This document shows, piece after piece, positions 1 to 10,700 of a stretch of DNA of 64,000 bases. The notes under the pieces were generated by a model. It ran no database searches and was not told where the DNA came from. It was given only the letters and a program-made list of their open reading frames with translations. The stretch is from positions 248,001-312,000 of the forward strand of contig CAVQLG010000017.1 of the NCBI GenBank assembly GCA_963713275.1. The letters are read 5' to 3'. A program made the position numbers and the translations under genes. This DNA comes from CAIWHR01 sp963713275 (GTDB taxonomy: Bacteria > Pseudomonadota > Gammaproteobacteria > Burkholderiales > Casimicrobiaceae). The first letter of the stretch is position 1. The number at the start of each line of letters is the position of its first letter.

Positions 1-497
1 AGGTTGGACAGCGGCTCGTCGAACAGCAGCACCGCGGGCTCCAGCACCAGCGCCCGGGCCACGGCGACGCGCTGCTGCTGGCCACCGGAGAGCTCGGAAG
101 GCAGCCGCTGGTCGAGGCCGGTGAGGCCGACCGTCGCCAGCGCGCCGCGCGCCTTCGCGTGCGCCTGCGCCTTGCTGAGGCCCGACACCGTGAGCCCGTA
201 GCTCACGTTGTCCAGCACGCTCATGTGCGGGAACAGCGCATAGCTCTGGAACACCATGGATACGTCGCGCTCGGCGGCCGGGACGCGCGTGACGTCGACC
301 TCGCCGATGCGGATCGTACCCGAGGTCGGCAGCTCGAGACCCGCGATCATGCGCAGGATGGTCGTCTTGCCGCAGCCCGAGGGCCCCAGCAGCGTGACCA
401 GCGAGCGCGCCGCGATGCCGAACGACACGCCGTTGACCGCGGCAACCTCGCCATAGAGCTTGCGCACGTTCTGGAACTCGATGGAGGCGGCTTTCAT
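1..497 (-). CDS. ABC transporter ATP-binding protein, ferric-iron/spermidine type (C-terminus off the window)
   Basis: This is the energising subunit of the importer encoded just upstream on the same strand. The visible 165 residues hold Walker A (GPSGCGKT, residues 38-45), the Q-loop (VFQSYALFPHMSV), the ABC signature (LSGGQQQRVAVARAL) and Walker B (VLLFDEPLSNL); the rest lies beyond base 1. The order binding protein, permease, ATPase on one strand is that of FbpABC-type importers. ATG at 497 gives the canonical start of the family fold. Substrate cannot be read from the ATPase; iron is inferred from the neighbouring binding protein. Confidence 0.9.
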   Translation of the reverse strand, partial: MKAASIEFQNVRKLYGEVAAVNGVSFGIAARSLVTLLGPSGCGKTTILRMIAGLELPTSGTIRIGEVDVTRVPAAERDVSMVFQSYALFPHMSVLDNVSYGLTVSGLSKAQAHAKARGALATVGLTGLDQRLPSELSGGQQQRVAVARALVLEPAVLLFDEPLSN

Positions 498-568
498 GGT
501 CGGCTCGCTGGGCTTCAGCTTCGGTGTCGCTTCGTTTCGGGAGTGGGTCGGCCGGGAGGGAAAGCGCC

Positions 569-1988
569 TCACGCCGCATTGCGGCCGAGTGTGGCGAGCC
601 GCGGCGCCGCGGCGTCGCGGCGGCCGAGCCTGCGCTGGCCGATCAGGACGTTGATGAGCCAGATCGCCGCGAGCATCAGCACGATCAGCACCGAGGAGTA
701 GGCGATCGCCACGCCGTAGTCGCCGTTGACGACCCGGTTGATGATGTACGTGGTCGCCATCTCGTACTCGGCGGACACGAGGAAGATCACCGCCGACACC
801 GTCGTCACCGCGCGCACGAAGCTGTAGATGAGCGCCGCGACGATCGCCGGCTTGAGCAGCGGCAGGATGACGCGCCGCAGCGTCGTGAAGCCGCGCGCGC
901 CCAGCGTCGTCGACGCTTCGTCCAGGCTCTTGTCGATCTGGCTCATCGCCGCCATGCCTGCGCGCACACCCACCGGCATGTTGCGGAAGATGAAGCACAG
1001 GACGAGCACGATCGCCGTGCCGGTGACCTCGATCGGCGGGACGTTGAAGGCCAGGATGTACGAGACGCCGATCACGGTACCGGGAATCGCGAACGAGAGC
1101 ATCGTGCCGAATTCGAACGCGCTCTGGCCGACGAACTTCTGCCGCGTGAGCAGGTACGCCGAGCCCGATGACGAACGGCGGAGTGATGATCGGCAGCACG
1201 ATCAGCACGCGCAGCAGCCTCTTCGCCCTGAAGCCCGTGCGGGTGGCGATCAGCGCGAAGGCGAGCCCCAGCGAGGTGCAGCACGTCGCGGTGGAAAGCG
1301 CCAGCATCAGCGTGTTCCAGGCAACGCCGCAACGGGTGCCGCCGGTGACGCAACCCAGGCCCCAGATCTTCTCGGTCGACAGGCGCGCCTGGAACGCCGA
1401 CAGCGAGAACAGCCCGCTGCTGTCCTCGATCGCCGAGACCAGGATCCGCAGGACCGGGAAGAACGTGAACACGACCACCAGCGACGCGACCGCGACGACG
1501 CTGCCCGCGACGAAGGCATCGCCCTTGAAGAAGCCGCGCGCGGCGAGCCCGAGCGCGAACAGCATCGCGAACGACGCGACGACGAGCGCGGCGCCGAGTC
1601 CCACGCCGTACTGCCCGACCGCAAGCGCGGGAAGCGCGCGCGCGAGCGCCTCGTGATACCAGCCCTTGGGGCCGACCGCGAATCCCTGCACGAAGAAGTA
1701 GACGAAACCGGCCGCGCCGATGGCGATCAGCGCGTTGGCCCGCGTGGTCCGCGCGAGCCCGGGCGCGAGCAGGAGCGCTCCGAGCAGCAGCAGGCCCCCG
1801 AGCGGGTAGAGCCAGGCGCGCCCGTGCACGGCGGCCTGCAGCCACGCGGGCGCTGCTTCCCGGCTGCCGAAGTGCGGAATCCACCCCGGCAGGAATACGC
1901 TGTCCTGCACCGCGTACCACGGGACCAGCAGGTACCCCGCCGCGCCGACGGCAAGCCAGAAGGCGATGGCGCCCCGGCGATCGGTCAT
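569..1988 (-). pseudogene. ABC transporter permease, internally deleted and frameshifted
   Basis: The inner-membrane channel subunit of the importer. From ATG 1988 the frame encodes several membrane segments and the start of the first permease domain (LPIITPPFVIG), then breaks. Translation resumes one frame over with AYLLTRQKF and FGTMLSFAIPGTVIGVSY through a single EAA loop (DEASTTLGARGFTTLRRVILP) to the stop at 569. The break lies at a C run at 1164-1166. FbpB-type permeases have two homologous domains and two EAA loops in roughly 550-700 residues; here only about 472 residues and one EAA loop remain. The missing part would be the end of domain one and the start of domain two, about 200 residues or more. 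The deletion size is inferred from family knowledge; the frame break is directly visible. As written the gene cannot make a full permease. Confidence 0.75.
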
Positions 1989-2055
1989 CGGCTTGCTCCT
2001 TGGCGGGCCGGCAGCAGGCGCCGGCCGCCCGCGCGCCTCTCGCCGGCGCGGGAGT

Positions 2056-2286
2056 TCATCTCACCACCGCGTTGATCTCCCTCTCCCAGCGATCGAGCAG
2101 CCGCTTCCTGGCGTCGCTGGATCCGTACCTCGCGAAGACGTGGCTGATCGCGTGCCCCACCGCCATTCCCTGGCACCACGCGGTGTCGGGCGAGCTGCAG
2201 TACAGGTTGAGCGATTGCGCGGCGACGGGCGCCGGCAGCGCAGCCGCGACGGACAGCGCCAGCGTGGCAACGAAGCGGGGCAGCAT
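2056..2286 (-). CDS. Miniature solute-binding-protein remnant, N and C termini only
   Basis: An intact 76-codon frame between the binding-protein and permease genes. It begins with a signal peptide (MLPRFVATLALSVAAALPA, then PVAAQ), continues as LNLYCSSPDTAWCQGMA, and ends as HVFARYGSSDARKRLLDRW. The first part matches the mature start of the neighbouring binding protein (LNVICSTQGEWCNAIA). The last 30 residues align without gaps to that protein's C-terminus at about half identity. Everything between, some 270 residues including the ligand cleft, is absent. It therefore looks like a paralogous copy whose middle has been removed in frame. No strong ribosome binding site is visible. It could be a decaying duplicate or a small exported protein; it cannot bind a solute in the usual way. 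Confidence 0.7.
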   Translation of the reverse strand: MLPRFVATLALSVAAALPAPVAAQSLNLYCSSPDTAWCQGMAVGHAISHVFARYGSSDARKRLLDRWEREINAVVR

Positions 2287-2352
2287 GGTCGGAATCCCGT
2301 GGCGTGCGGCCCGGCTGCCATTGGCCGGGCGACGGACGTCGATCCTGGCGGG

Positions 2353-3388
2353 TCAGCGGGCGATCGAACCGACTTCGCGGTCCCAGCGCTCGAGCAGGCG
2401 ACGGCGCTCGGCCGACGCGCCGAACTTCGCGAAGTCGTAGTTGATGAGCTTGATGTCCGCGATCCGCGGCGACAGCGGCAAGAGCGGCGTGCCCGCATTC
2501 GACGGGATCTGGTACTGCTTGTTGTCCTGGCCGAGCTTCTGCGCCTCGGGCGTGAGCGCCCAGTCGACGAACTTCTTCGCCGCGTCCAGGTTGCGCGCTC
2601 CCTTGACGATCGACAGCGAGCCGATCTCGTAGCCGGTGCCCTCGCAGGGCGCCGCGCTCTTGACCGGAAACCCCGCCTGCGCCTCGGTGACGACGTCGTG
2701 GATGAAGCTCACGCTGGCGAGCGTTTCGCCGCGGGCCGACCGCCTTCACCGGCGCGACGCCGGAGCGCGGGTAGTTGTTGATGTTCTTATGCAGCGCGAG
2801 CAGGTACTTGAACGCCTCGTCCTCGCCGAACACCTGCACGAGTGTGGCGATCGCGGTGTACGCCGTCCCCGAGGCGTTCGGGTTCGCCATCTGCACCTCG
2901 CCCGCGAACTCGGGCTTGATCAGGTCCTTCCAGCACGCCGGCGCTGCGATCTTCTTCTTGGCGAGCAACTCGGTGTTGTAGCCGATGCCGAGCACGCCGA
3001 GGTAGATGCCGACCGTCCGGTACTTCGACTGCTCCGCCTGCCTCTGCGCCCATGGATAGAGCTGCGGGAGCAGCGGCGACTGGTACTCCTCGGTCAAACC
3101 CTGCTCGGCGGCCTGCAGGTGCGGGTCGCCCGTGCCGCCGAACCACACGTCGAGCTTGGGATTGGCCTTCTCGGCGGCGAGCTGCGCGACCGCTTCCCCG
3201 GAGCCCTTCGGCGTGATCGCGACGCGGATGCCGGTATCCCGCTGGAACTCGGTGGCGATCGCGTTGCACCATTCGCCCTGCGTGCTGCAGATGACGTTGA
3301 GCTGCTGCTGGGCGCCGGCTTGCGTCGCCGCGCCGAGACCCAGCGCGAACGCGATCGCCGCCAACGCGCGGTCACGCAACGATTTCAT
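2353..3388 (-). CDS. ABC transporter periplasmic substrate-binding protein, ferric-iron type (one frameshift)
   Basis: Periplasmic receptor of the importer. ATG 3388 follows a good ribosome site (AGGGAGG, about 8 bases away) and starts a signal peptide ending near TQAGAQQQ. The mature protein opens LNVICSTQGEWC and has typical extracellular-binding-protein segments (DVWFGGTGDPHLQAAEQGL, GIGYNTELLAKK). The frame is lost after APVKAV and resumes as ETLASVSFIHDVVTEAQ to the stop at 2353. One surplus base in the G run at 2733-2735 accounts for this and gives a normal length of about 345 residues. The C-terminus is KLINYDFAKFGASAERRR followed by a basic helix. The iron assignment rests on family resemblance only. 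A sequence error is more likely than true loss, but the adjacent permease is also damaged. Confidence 0.8.
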
Positions 3389-3617
3389 CGGAATGCCCTC
3401 CCTGGCGGGGCGTCGCCCCCGAGGCGGCGCCAAGCCGCTATCATCCACTCAATCGAGATCCGCCGCGTCGCCGCGCCGTCCCGGCAGCGAGTCTCGGCGT
3501 TCCGGCACCGGCAGTCGCTAAGGTTTGCCGGCAACGTTGCCGATATCCGATGGCGAGGCCCGTGGGACGCCGGGGAGCCCGTATCGCGGGTTGCTTGCGG
3601 CGCTCGGGACAGCCCGC

Positions 3618-6600
3618 GTGGACAGCATCCACTTCGTCGAGATCTTCACCTCCATCGCGTTGCTGCTCGCCGCGAGCTTCGCGTTCGACCTGGCCAACGC
3701 CGGGAATCGGACCCACCCCGGCCGGCGCGTGGCGGTGGGCGTGCTGGTCGGGCTGCTGGGCTGCGCGCTGATGTTCAGCGGCTGGTCGGTGACCACCGGC
3801 GCCAAGCTCGACGCGCGGTCGGTTCTCCTTTCCATCACCGGCCTTTATTTCGGTTTCGTGCCGTCGCTGGTCGCGGCGCTCATCGTGGGCGCGGTGCGGA
3901 TGGAGATGGGCGGGGCCGGTGTGGCGACGGGGCTGCTCGTCATCGCCGTCGCGACGGCGAGCGGCCTCGCGGTGCGGCGCTGGCGCGCGCCCGAGGCGGT
4001 GGCGTATCGCTGGCCCGAACTGCTTGGCTTCGGCGTTGCGGTGCACGCGCTGGCGCTGGGTTGCGTGGTGGCCATGCCGGGGCCGGGCGTCGCACCGACG
4101 CTCTCGCTCGCGCTGGTCCCGGCGCTGGCCATCGCCCCGGTGTTGACGATGGCGCTGGGCCTGGTGCTCAACTACCGGCTGAAGCAGCAGCGCGCAGCGA
4201 CCGCGCTCGCCCGCTCGGAAGAACGCTTCGCGCTGGTGTTAAGGGGCTCGAACGATGCACCGTGGGACTGGGATCGCGTCGCCGACCGGTTCTACTATTC
4301 GCCGCGCTGGTGGGAAATCCTGGGCTATCGGGACGGCGAGCTGCCGGCCGATCCGATGCTCTGGCACCGGCTGTTGCACCCGGACGACGTCGCGCGCGTC
4401 GATGCGAACCTCGAGTCCGCGCTCGCCTCGGGGCGGGAAACGTTCGAGGTCGAGTACCGGCTGCGCCACCGCGACGGCCACTACGTTCCGTTGCTGGGAC
4501 GCGCGGTGATCGTGCGCGATGCCGGCGGCCGGGCGGTGCGGATCGCCGGCGTCACGTCGGACCTGACCGAGCGCAACCGGGTGGCAAGCGCGCTCGCCGC
4601 CAGCGAGGACCGGTTCCGCCGCATGCTCGCCGCGTCGCCGGACCTCGTCTGCACGACCGACCTCGCCCGCCGGATCACCTACGCGCCGGCGACGAGCCGC
4701 ACGGGGTTCGGTCTGCGCGCCGAAGACGAGATCGTCGGCGTCGATTTCGTCGACCTGCTCGCTGCGACAGATCGTGACGCGGCGCGCGCGCGTTTCGCGG
4801 CGCTGGCCCGCGGCGAGCGCGTCGGACCGGCCGAGTACACCTTCGTCGCGGGGGACGGCGCGGCGCTGCCGGTCGAGGTCAACGCCGACGTCCTGAAGTC
4901 CGCCGACGGCACGGCAGAGGGTTTCTTCGTCATCGTCCGCGACCTGACGTTGAGGCGCGAGACCGAGCTCGCGCTGCGCCTGTCGGAAGCGCGGCTGCGC
5001 GGCGTCACCGAGAACGCGCCCGACATCATCGTGGAGCTCGACCCGGCGGGGCGCATCGTCTACATCAATCGCGTGCTCGCGGGGTACCGGCAGGACGAGG
5101 TGCTCGGCCGCGACTTCCTCGACTGGGCGCCGCCCGAATTCCACGCGGTGATGCGCGCGGCGCTGCGGCGCGTGTTCGTCGAGCGCGAAGCGGCCGCGTA
5201 CGAGGCGAAGGGCGCCGGCCAGCACGGGGAAGTGCGGTGGTACGCGTCGCGGCTGTCGCCGGTAATCGTCGGCAACGAGGTCAAGAGCGCGATTCTCGTG
5301 ACCCGCGACATCACGCGCCGGCACGCCGCCGACGACGCGCTGCGGGCGCGCGAACGCACCTACCGGGCCGTGCTCTCGACCGCGCGCGACGGCTTCTGGA
5401 TGCTCGATCTTCAGGGCCGGCTGCAGGACGTCAACGAAGCCTATGTCCGCATGTCCGGCTACCGCCGCGAGGAGCTCCTCGCGCTCTCGGTGAGCGACCT
5501 CGCCGTCGGGCAGGGTCCCGCCGAGGTTGCCGCGCGGATGCGCGAGTGCATCGAGCGCGGCGGCCTGCGCTTCGAGACCCGCCACCGGCGTCGCGACGGG
5601 CGCGAGTTCGTCGCCGAGGTGAATGCCTCGTTCTCGCCGGACGACGGCGGGCGCGTGTTCGCCTTCATTCGCGACATCGGGGAGCGCAAGCGCGCCGAGG
5701 CGATCGTGCGCGCCCGTTTCGACCTCGCCGCGCTCGTCCCGCAGGGTTCGGCGGAGAGCCTGGTGCGGCTGGGCGTCGACGCCGCCGCACGGGTCACGGC
5801 AAGTAGCTGCGCCGGGTTCGAGTTCGTGGACGAGGCTCCGCGCGAAGGCATGCCGCGCGCCGTGACGCTGTGCGGCGGCCGCGTGCCGCCGCGAGCGCCG
5901 GCCGGTCGTGCGCAACGAGGGCACCGCCGCGCTGCTCGCGGTGGCGGACGCGGTGGGCGCGGGGGGCGCGGGAGGCGCGCGCGAGCTCGCGGTGCCGCTG
6001 TGGCGCGGCGATTCGATGCTTGCCGTCCTGGATCTCGCCGGCAAGGCCGATCCCTACGACGACGGCGACGTCGCGGCGGCCCGCGAGGTGGGGGCGATGC
6101 TCGTGGACGCGCTCCTCAAGAAGCGCGACGACGACCGGCTGCGGCAGGCGGCCGCGGTGATCGAGAACACGCGCGAGGGCGTGATGGTCACCGACGAGGC
6201 GCAGCGGATCCTGATGGTCAACCGCGCCTTCTGCGAGCTGACCGGGTACACCGAGGCCGAAGCGCTGGGGCGCACGCCGGCGCTGCTCAAGTCCGGGCGC
6301 CACGACCGCGAGTTCTACGACGAGATCTGGCGCAGCGTCCGCGCGCACGGGCACTGGCAGGGGGAGATCTGGAACCGGCGCCGCAACGGCGAGGTGTATC
6401 CGGAACTCCTGTCGATCAGCACGCTCACCGGCGGCGACGGCCGGGTCGCGAACTACGTCGGCGTGTTCGCCGACATCTCGCGCCTCAAGGCCTCCGAGGC
6501 AGAGCTCGAGTACCTCGCCCATCACGACGCGCTGACCGGATTGCCGAACCGGCTGCTGATGATGCACCAGGTGAAGCACGCGATCGAGAAGTCGCGCCGC

Positions 6601-7791
6601 TCTGGGCGGCTGGGGGCGCTGTTGATGCTCGACCTCGATCGCTTCAAGGACGTCAACGACACCTTCGGTCACCTCGCCGGCGACGAGCTGCTGCAGCAGG
6701 TCTCGGAGCGGCTCACGCGGCGCCTGCGCGGCGCCGACACGCTGACACGGCTGGGCGGCGACGAGTTCACCGTACTGCTGGAAGAGCTCGCGGCGCCGAA
6801 CGACGCGGCGCGGGTCGCCCACGACATCGTCGCGCTCCTGAACGAGCCGTTCCGCCTGGCGGGAGGTGCCGACGTGCGGATCGGCGCGAGCGTGGGCATC
6901 AGCCTGTTCCCCGAGCACGCGGACAACGCCGAGGCGCTGCTGCAGCAGGCGGACACGGCGCTCTACCGCGCGAAGGACGACGGCCGCGGCCGCTTCATGT
7001 TCTACTCCGACGACCAGACCTACGCGGCCCGGGAGCGCATCGAGATCGAAGCCAAGCTGCGGCGGGCACTGGAGCGGCGCGAGCTGCGCGTCTTCTATCA
7101 GCCGCTGGTCGACATCGGCAGCGATCGCATCGTCGGCGCCGAGGCGTTGCTGCGCTGGCAGGACCCGGAGGTCGGGCTGATCGCTCCGGCGCGCTTCATT
7201 CCGGTGGCCGAGGAAACGGGGCTCATCGTGGCCATCGGCGACTGGATGCTGCGCGAGGTCTGCCAGCAAGGGCGACGGTGGATCGATGCCGGATTGCCGT
7301 TCCTCACGCTCTCGGTCAACCTCTCGCCGCTGCAGTTCCGCCACAGCGACATGGGTGCTTGCATCGCCTCGGCGCTGGCGCAGACCGGCTTCCCCGCCGA
7401 GCGTCTCGAACTCGAGCTGACCGAGAGCGCGCTGATGGAGCGCGAGGACGATGCCGTGGAAACGCTGATTCGCCTGCGCGCGCAGGGCGTGCGGCTGGCG
7501 ATCGACGACTTCGGCACCGGCTACTCCTCGCTCGCCCACCTCAAGCGCTTCCCGATCGACGTGTTGAAGATCGACCGCAGCTTCGTCGAGGACATCCCGG
7601 AGAGCGAAGACGACCGCGAGATCGCGGCGACGATCGTCGCCATGGGGCACACCCTGGGCCTCAAGGTGCTGGCCGAGGGTGTGGAGACCGACGCGCAGCT
7701 CGCGTTCCTGCGCGAGCGCGGCTGCGATCTTTACCAGGGCTATCTCAAGAGCCCGGCGGTGCCGGCCGAGGAGTTCGAGGTTCTCGTCTAG
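3618..7791 (+). CDS. Membrane-bound multi-PAS/GAF diguanylate cyclase/phosphodiesterase (GGDEF-EAL; one frameshift)
   Basis: A c-di-GMP turnover sensor of about 1390 residues. Residues 5-190 form several membrane helices with a 5TMR-LYT-like pattern (GAKLDARSVLLSITGLYFG, RMEMGG). Then come four PAS/PAC units (about 196-320, 325-450, 453-570, 577-695), a GAF domain (700-835), a fifth PAS (840-960), GGDEF (962-1130) and EAL (1140-1388). The cyclase motif RLGGDEF is intact, with an inhibitory RGAD site five residues before it. Phosphodiesterase motifs EALLRW, ELTESALM, DDFGTGYSSL and KIDRSF are also intact, so both activities are possible. The frame changes by +1 inside GAF, between about 5865 and 5905. 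GTG 3618 is preferred; TTG 3525 is an in-frame alternative. The stop overlaps the end of the convergent malQ. Confidence 0.88.
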
Positions 7792-10700
7792 GAGCCTGTC
7801 GGCTGCCTCGCCGTCCGCCGGCGGGCGCCGGAGCGCGGCGGCGAAGTCCTGCACGGCGGCGCGGCCAATCGGGCTGCGCCACAGCGAAGCCGCCGGCACG
7901 CTGACCTTGCGGCGCCAGTTGGGCCGCTCGCGGTCGGTCCCCGGAAGATTGATGGCATCGGCCTCGGCGGCGAGGTCGTCTGCCTGCACCAGCACCAGCG
8001 CCGAGGGTGTCGCGGCGACGTAGCGATGGGCGGCGATGACCACGGCGGCGAGCGCTTCGTCGTCCGCCTCCGCCGCGTTGACGGGCAGGGGGGCGCCGTC
8101 GTGCGCCGCGATCGCCGCGCGCAGCGCCTCGCGCTCGCGCGAGCGCTCTTCCTCGGCGCGTCGCGCGGCGTCGGCAGGCAGCAGTCCCAGGCGCTCCCGC
8201 TCCGCGATGTCGCTGCCTTGCCACCAGCCGCGTATCGTCGGCAGGTCGTGGGTCGAGGTGCAGGCGGCGGCGTGCGCCGGGTAGGCGGCGGGCGGCAGGA
8301 ACGCGTGGCCCGCGCGTTCGAACCACAGGACGCGGTAGGACAGGATCGCCGCCGCGTCGAGCCGCTCGCGCAAACCGTCCGGTACCGTGCCCAGGTTCTC
8401 GCCGACCACGAAGCAGCGGGCGCGCACGCTCTCGTCGGCGAGCACGCCGACGAGGTCGGCCACGGGGTAGTGGACGTACGCGCCGTCGGCCGCCATCGCA
8501 CCCTCGGGTATCCAGAACAGGCGCTGCAGGCCCATCGCGTGGTCGATGCGCAGCCCGCCGGCGTGGCGCATGTTGGCCGCAAAGAGCGCCGCCTGCGCCG
8601 CGTAGGCGTCCGCGCGCAGCGCGTGCGGTATCGGGGGCGGCAGTCCCCAGTTCTGTCCGGCCGGCGAGAACGGGTCGGGTGGCGCGCCGACGGACGCGCC
8701 GCGCCCCAGCAGCGCGGGCTGCGACCAGTTCTCGGCGCCGTCGGGTGCCGCACCCACGGCGAGGTCGCGGTAGAACCCCAGCGTGAGGCCGGCGGCGCGC
8801 GCGCGCTTCGCGGCGGCGCCCAGCTGGCTGTCGGCGATCCACTGCAGGTACAGGTGATAGCGCACGCGCACCGCGTGCTCGCGTGCGAAGGCGCGGACAC
8901 CGGCGCTGTCGGGTTGCCGCAGCGCGCTGGGCCAGCCCATCCACGGCGCGCCGCCGTGCGCCTCGGACAGCGCCGAGAACACGGCGAAATCGCGCAGAGC
9001 GCTGCCGCCCGCCTCGACGAACGCGGCGAAAGCGCGCGCGCGGGGCTCGCCCGGATCACGTCGCTCGAAGGCTTCGTGGCAGGCGTGCAGGATCGAGTCC
9101 TTGATCCGGCCGACGCCGGCGTAGTCGACCAGGGGGGCCGCCCGCAGCGCCGCGATGGCGTCAGCGTGACTGGCGTACAGCCGCAGCGCGGGCTCGCTTG
9201 CCCGCAGCTCCGGAATGCTGGCGACGTCGATCGCGAGCGGATCCAGGAACCGCCGGTCGAGCGGCTGATAGGGGCTCGCCCGCTCACGATTGCAGGGAAA
9301 CAGCGCGTGCAGCGGGTTGAGCCCGACGGTGACGGCGCCGGCGGCGGCGGCGTCGACCGCGATCTGCGCCAGCGTGGTGAAGTCCCCGATCCCGCAGTCA
9401 CCGTCGCGCTGCAGCGCGTAGAGCTGCACGGCGAGGCCGAAGCGGCGGCCCCCCGCCCAGAGCGGCTCCGGCCAGTGACAGCGCCCGGGTGTCGCGATCA
9501 GAGTGCAACCCTGCTCGGGCCGGTCGGCGTCGAACAGCCGGTGCCGGCCAGGAGGCAACGCCGGAAGGTCGAGCCACGCCTGGACGACCGGCAGGCCGTC
9601 CACCGCGAGCACGCTGCGGCGTTCGGCCGATTCGCCGGGGAACGGCAGGTCGAGCGCGGTTCCGTCGGCGAGTGTCAGCACCAGAGAACGTGCGCTGCCG
9701 CGGGCAGGTGCGCTCATCGGCACGGCGACGCGCGCCGGCGCCCCGGCCGCGAAGACGGCCACGCTGGGCAGCGCCCGCCGATCGCCGTCCGCGGCGAGTT
9801 GGACGAGGTGCGCCCGCGCGTCGTCGGTGTTGCCCACGGCGAGCCCCATCGCCGCCAGCAGCGCGCGCTGCGTGTCGACGCTCACCGCGTGCCGCTGCCC
9901 CGCCACGTCCCACCAGTCGGCGCCGATGCCCGCCGCCGCGGCCAGGCGGGCCAGGACTTCGGGATCGAGCGCGTGCTCGCGCGCCGGCGCGGCCGGCAGC
10001 TCGGCGAGCAGCAGCACCGAGCGCGCCGAGAGCACGGTGCGGGCCTCGGCCTCGAACGAGGCGTCGGCCGCGAACGTCTCCGGGCGCGCGGTATCGAGCA
10101 GAACGCGCCAGCAGTGACCTGCACGCGGCTCGGGAAGCACGAGCGGGACCGCTTCGACCCCCGCGTTGTAAGCCGTCAGTATCCGGTCGCAGGGATGCGT
10201 CGCGGACGCCGCGCAGCCGAGCACGGCGACCAGCACCCGGGTGTTGCCGTCGCCCCACGCGGCCGGATGCATCGGTTGCCCGTCGGGCAGGCGCCATTCG
10301 ACGTCGGGAACGCCATCGTCGGTTCGGGGCACGCCTTCGAGCCAGTGGTCCTCGCGCAGCGCGGGGTGCGCCCGGCGCAGCGCGATCACGCGCCGCGTGA
10401 AGCGCAGGAGCTGGGCGTCGGCGGCCTCCCAGTCCAGCCAGGTCATCGGGCCGTCCTGCGCGTACGCGTTGTTGTTTCCCAGCTGCGTGCGGCCGCATTC
10501 GTCGCCCATCGCGAGCATCGGCGTTCCGCGCGCGAAGAACAGCGTCGCGAGCAGGTTGTGCGCGTCGCGAGCGCGGCGCGAGCGAACGATCGGATCGTCG
10601 GAAGGGCCTTCGCAGCCGTGGTTCCACGAATGGTTGGCGTCGGTGCCGTCGCGGTTCTGCTCGCCGTTGGCCTCGTTGTGCTTCCGCTCGTAGGCAAGCA

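Noticed and set aside
828..2075. A 415-codon plus-strand frame opposite the ABC permease
   Set aside because: Highly charged repeat-like composition and no start signal; explained by codon bias of the permease remnant.
5794..7787. The extension of malQ by about 660 residues into the antisense of the EAL gene
   Set aside because: The MalQ family ends near 7790; the extension is the reverse complement of GGDEF/EAL coding sequence.
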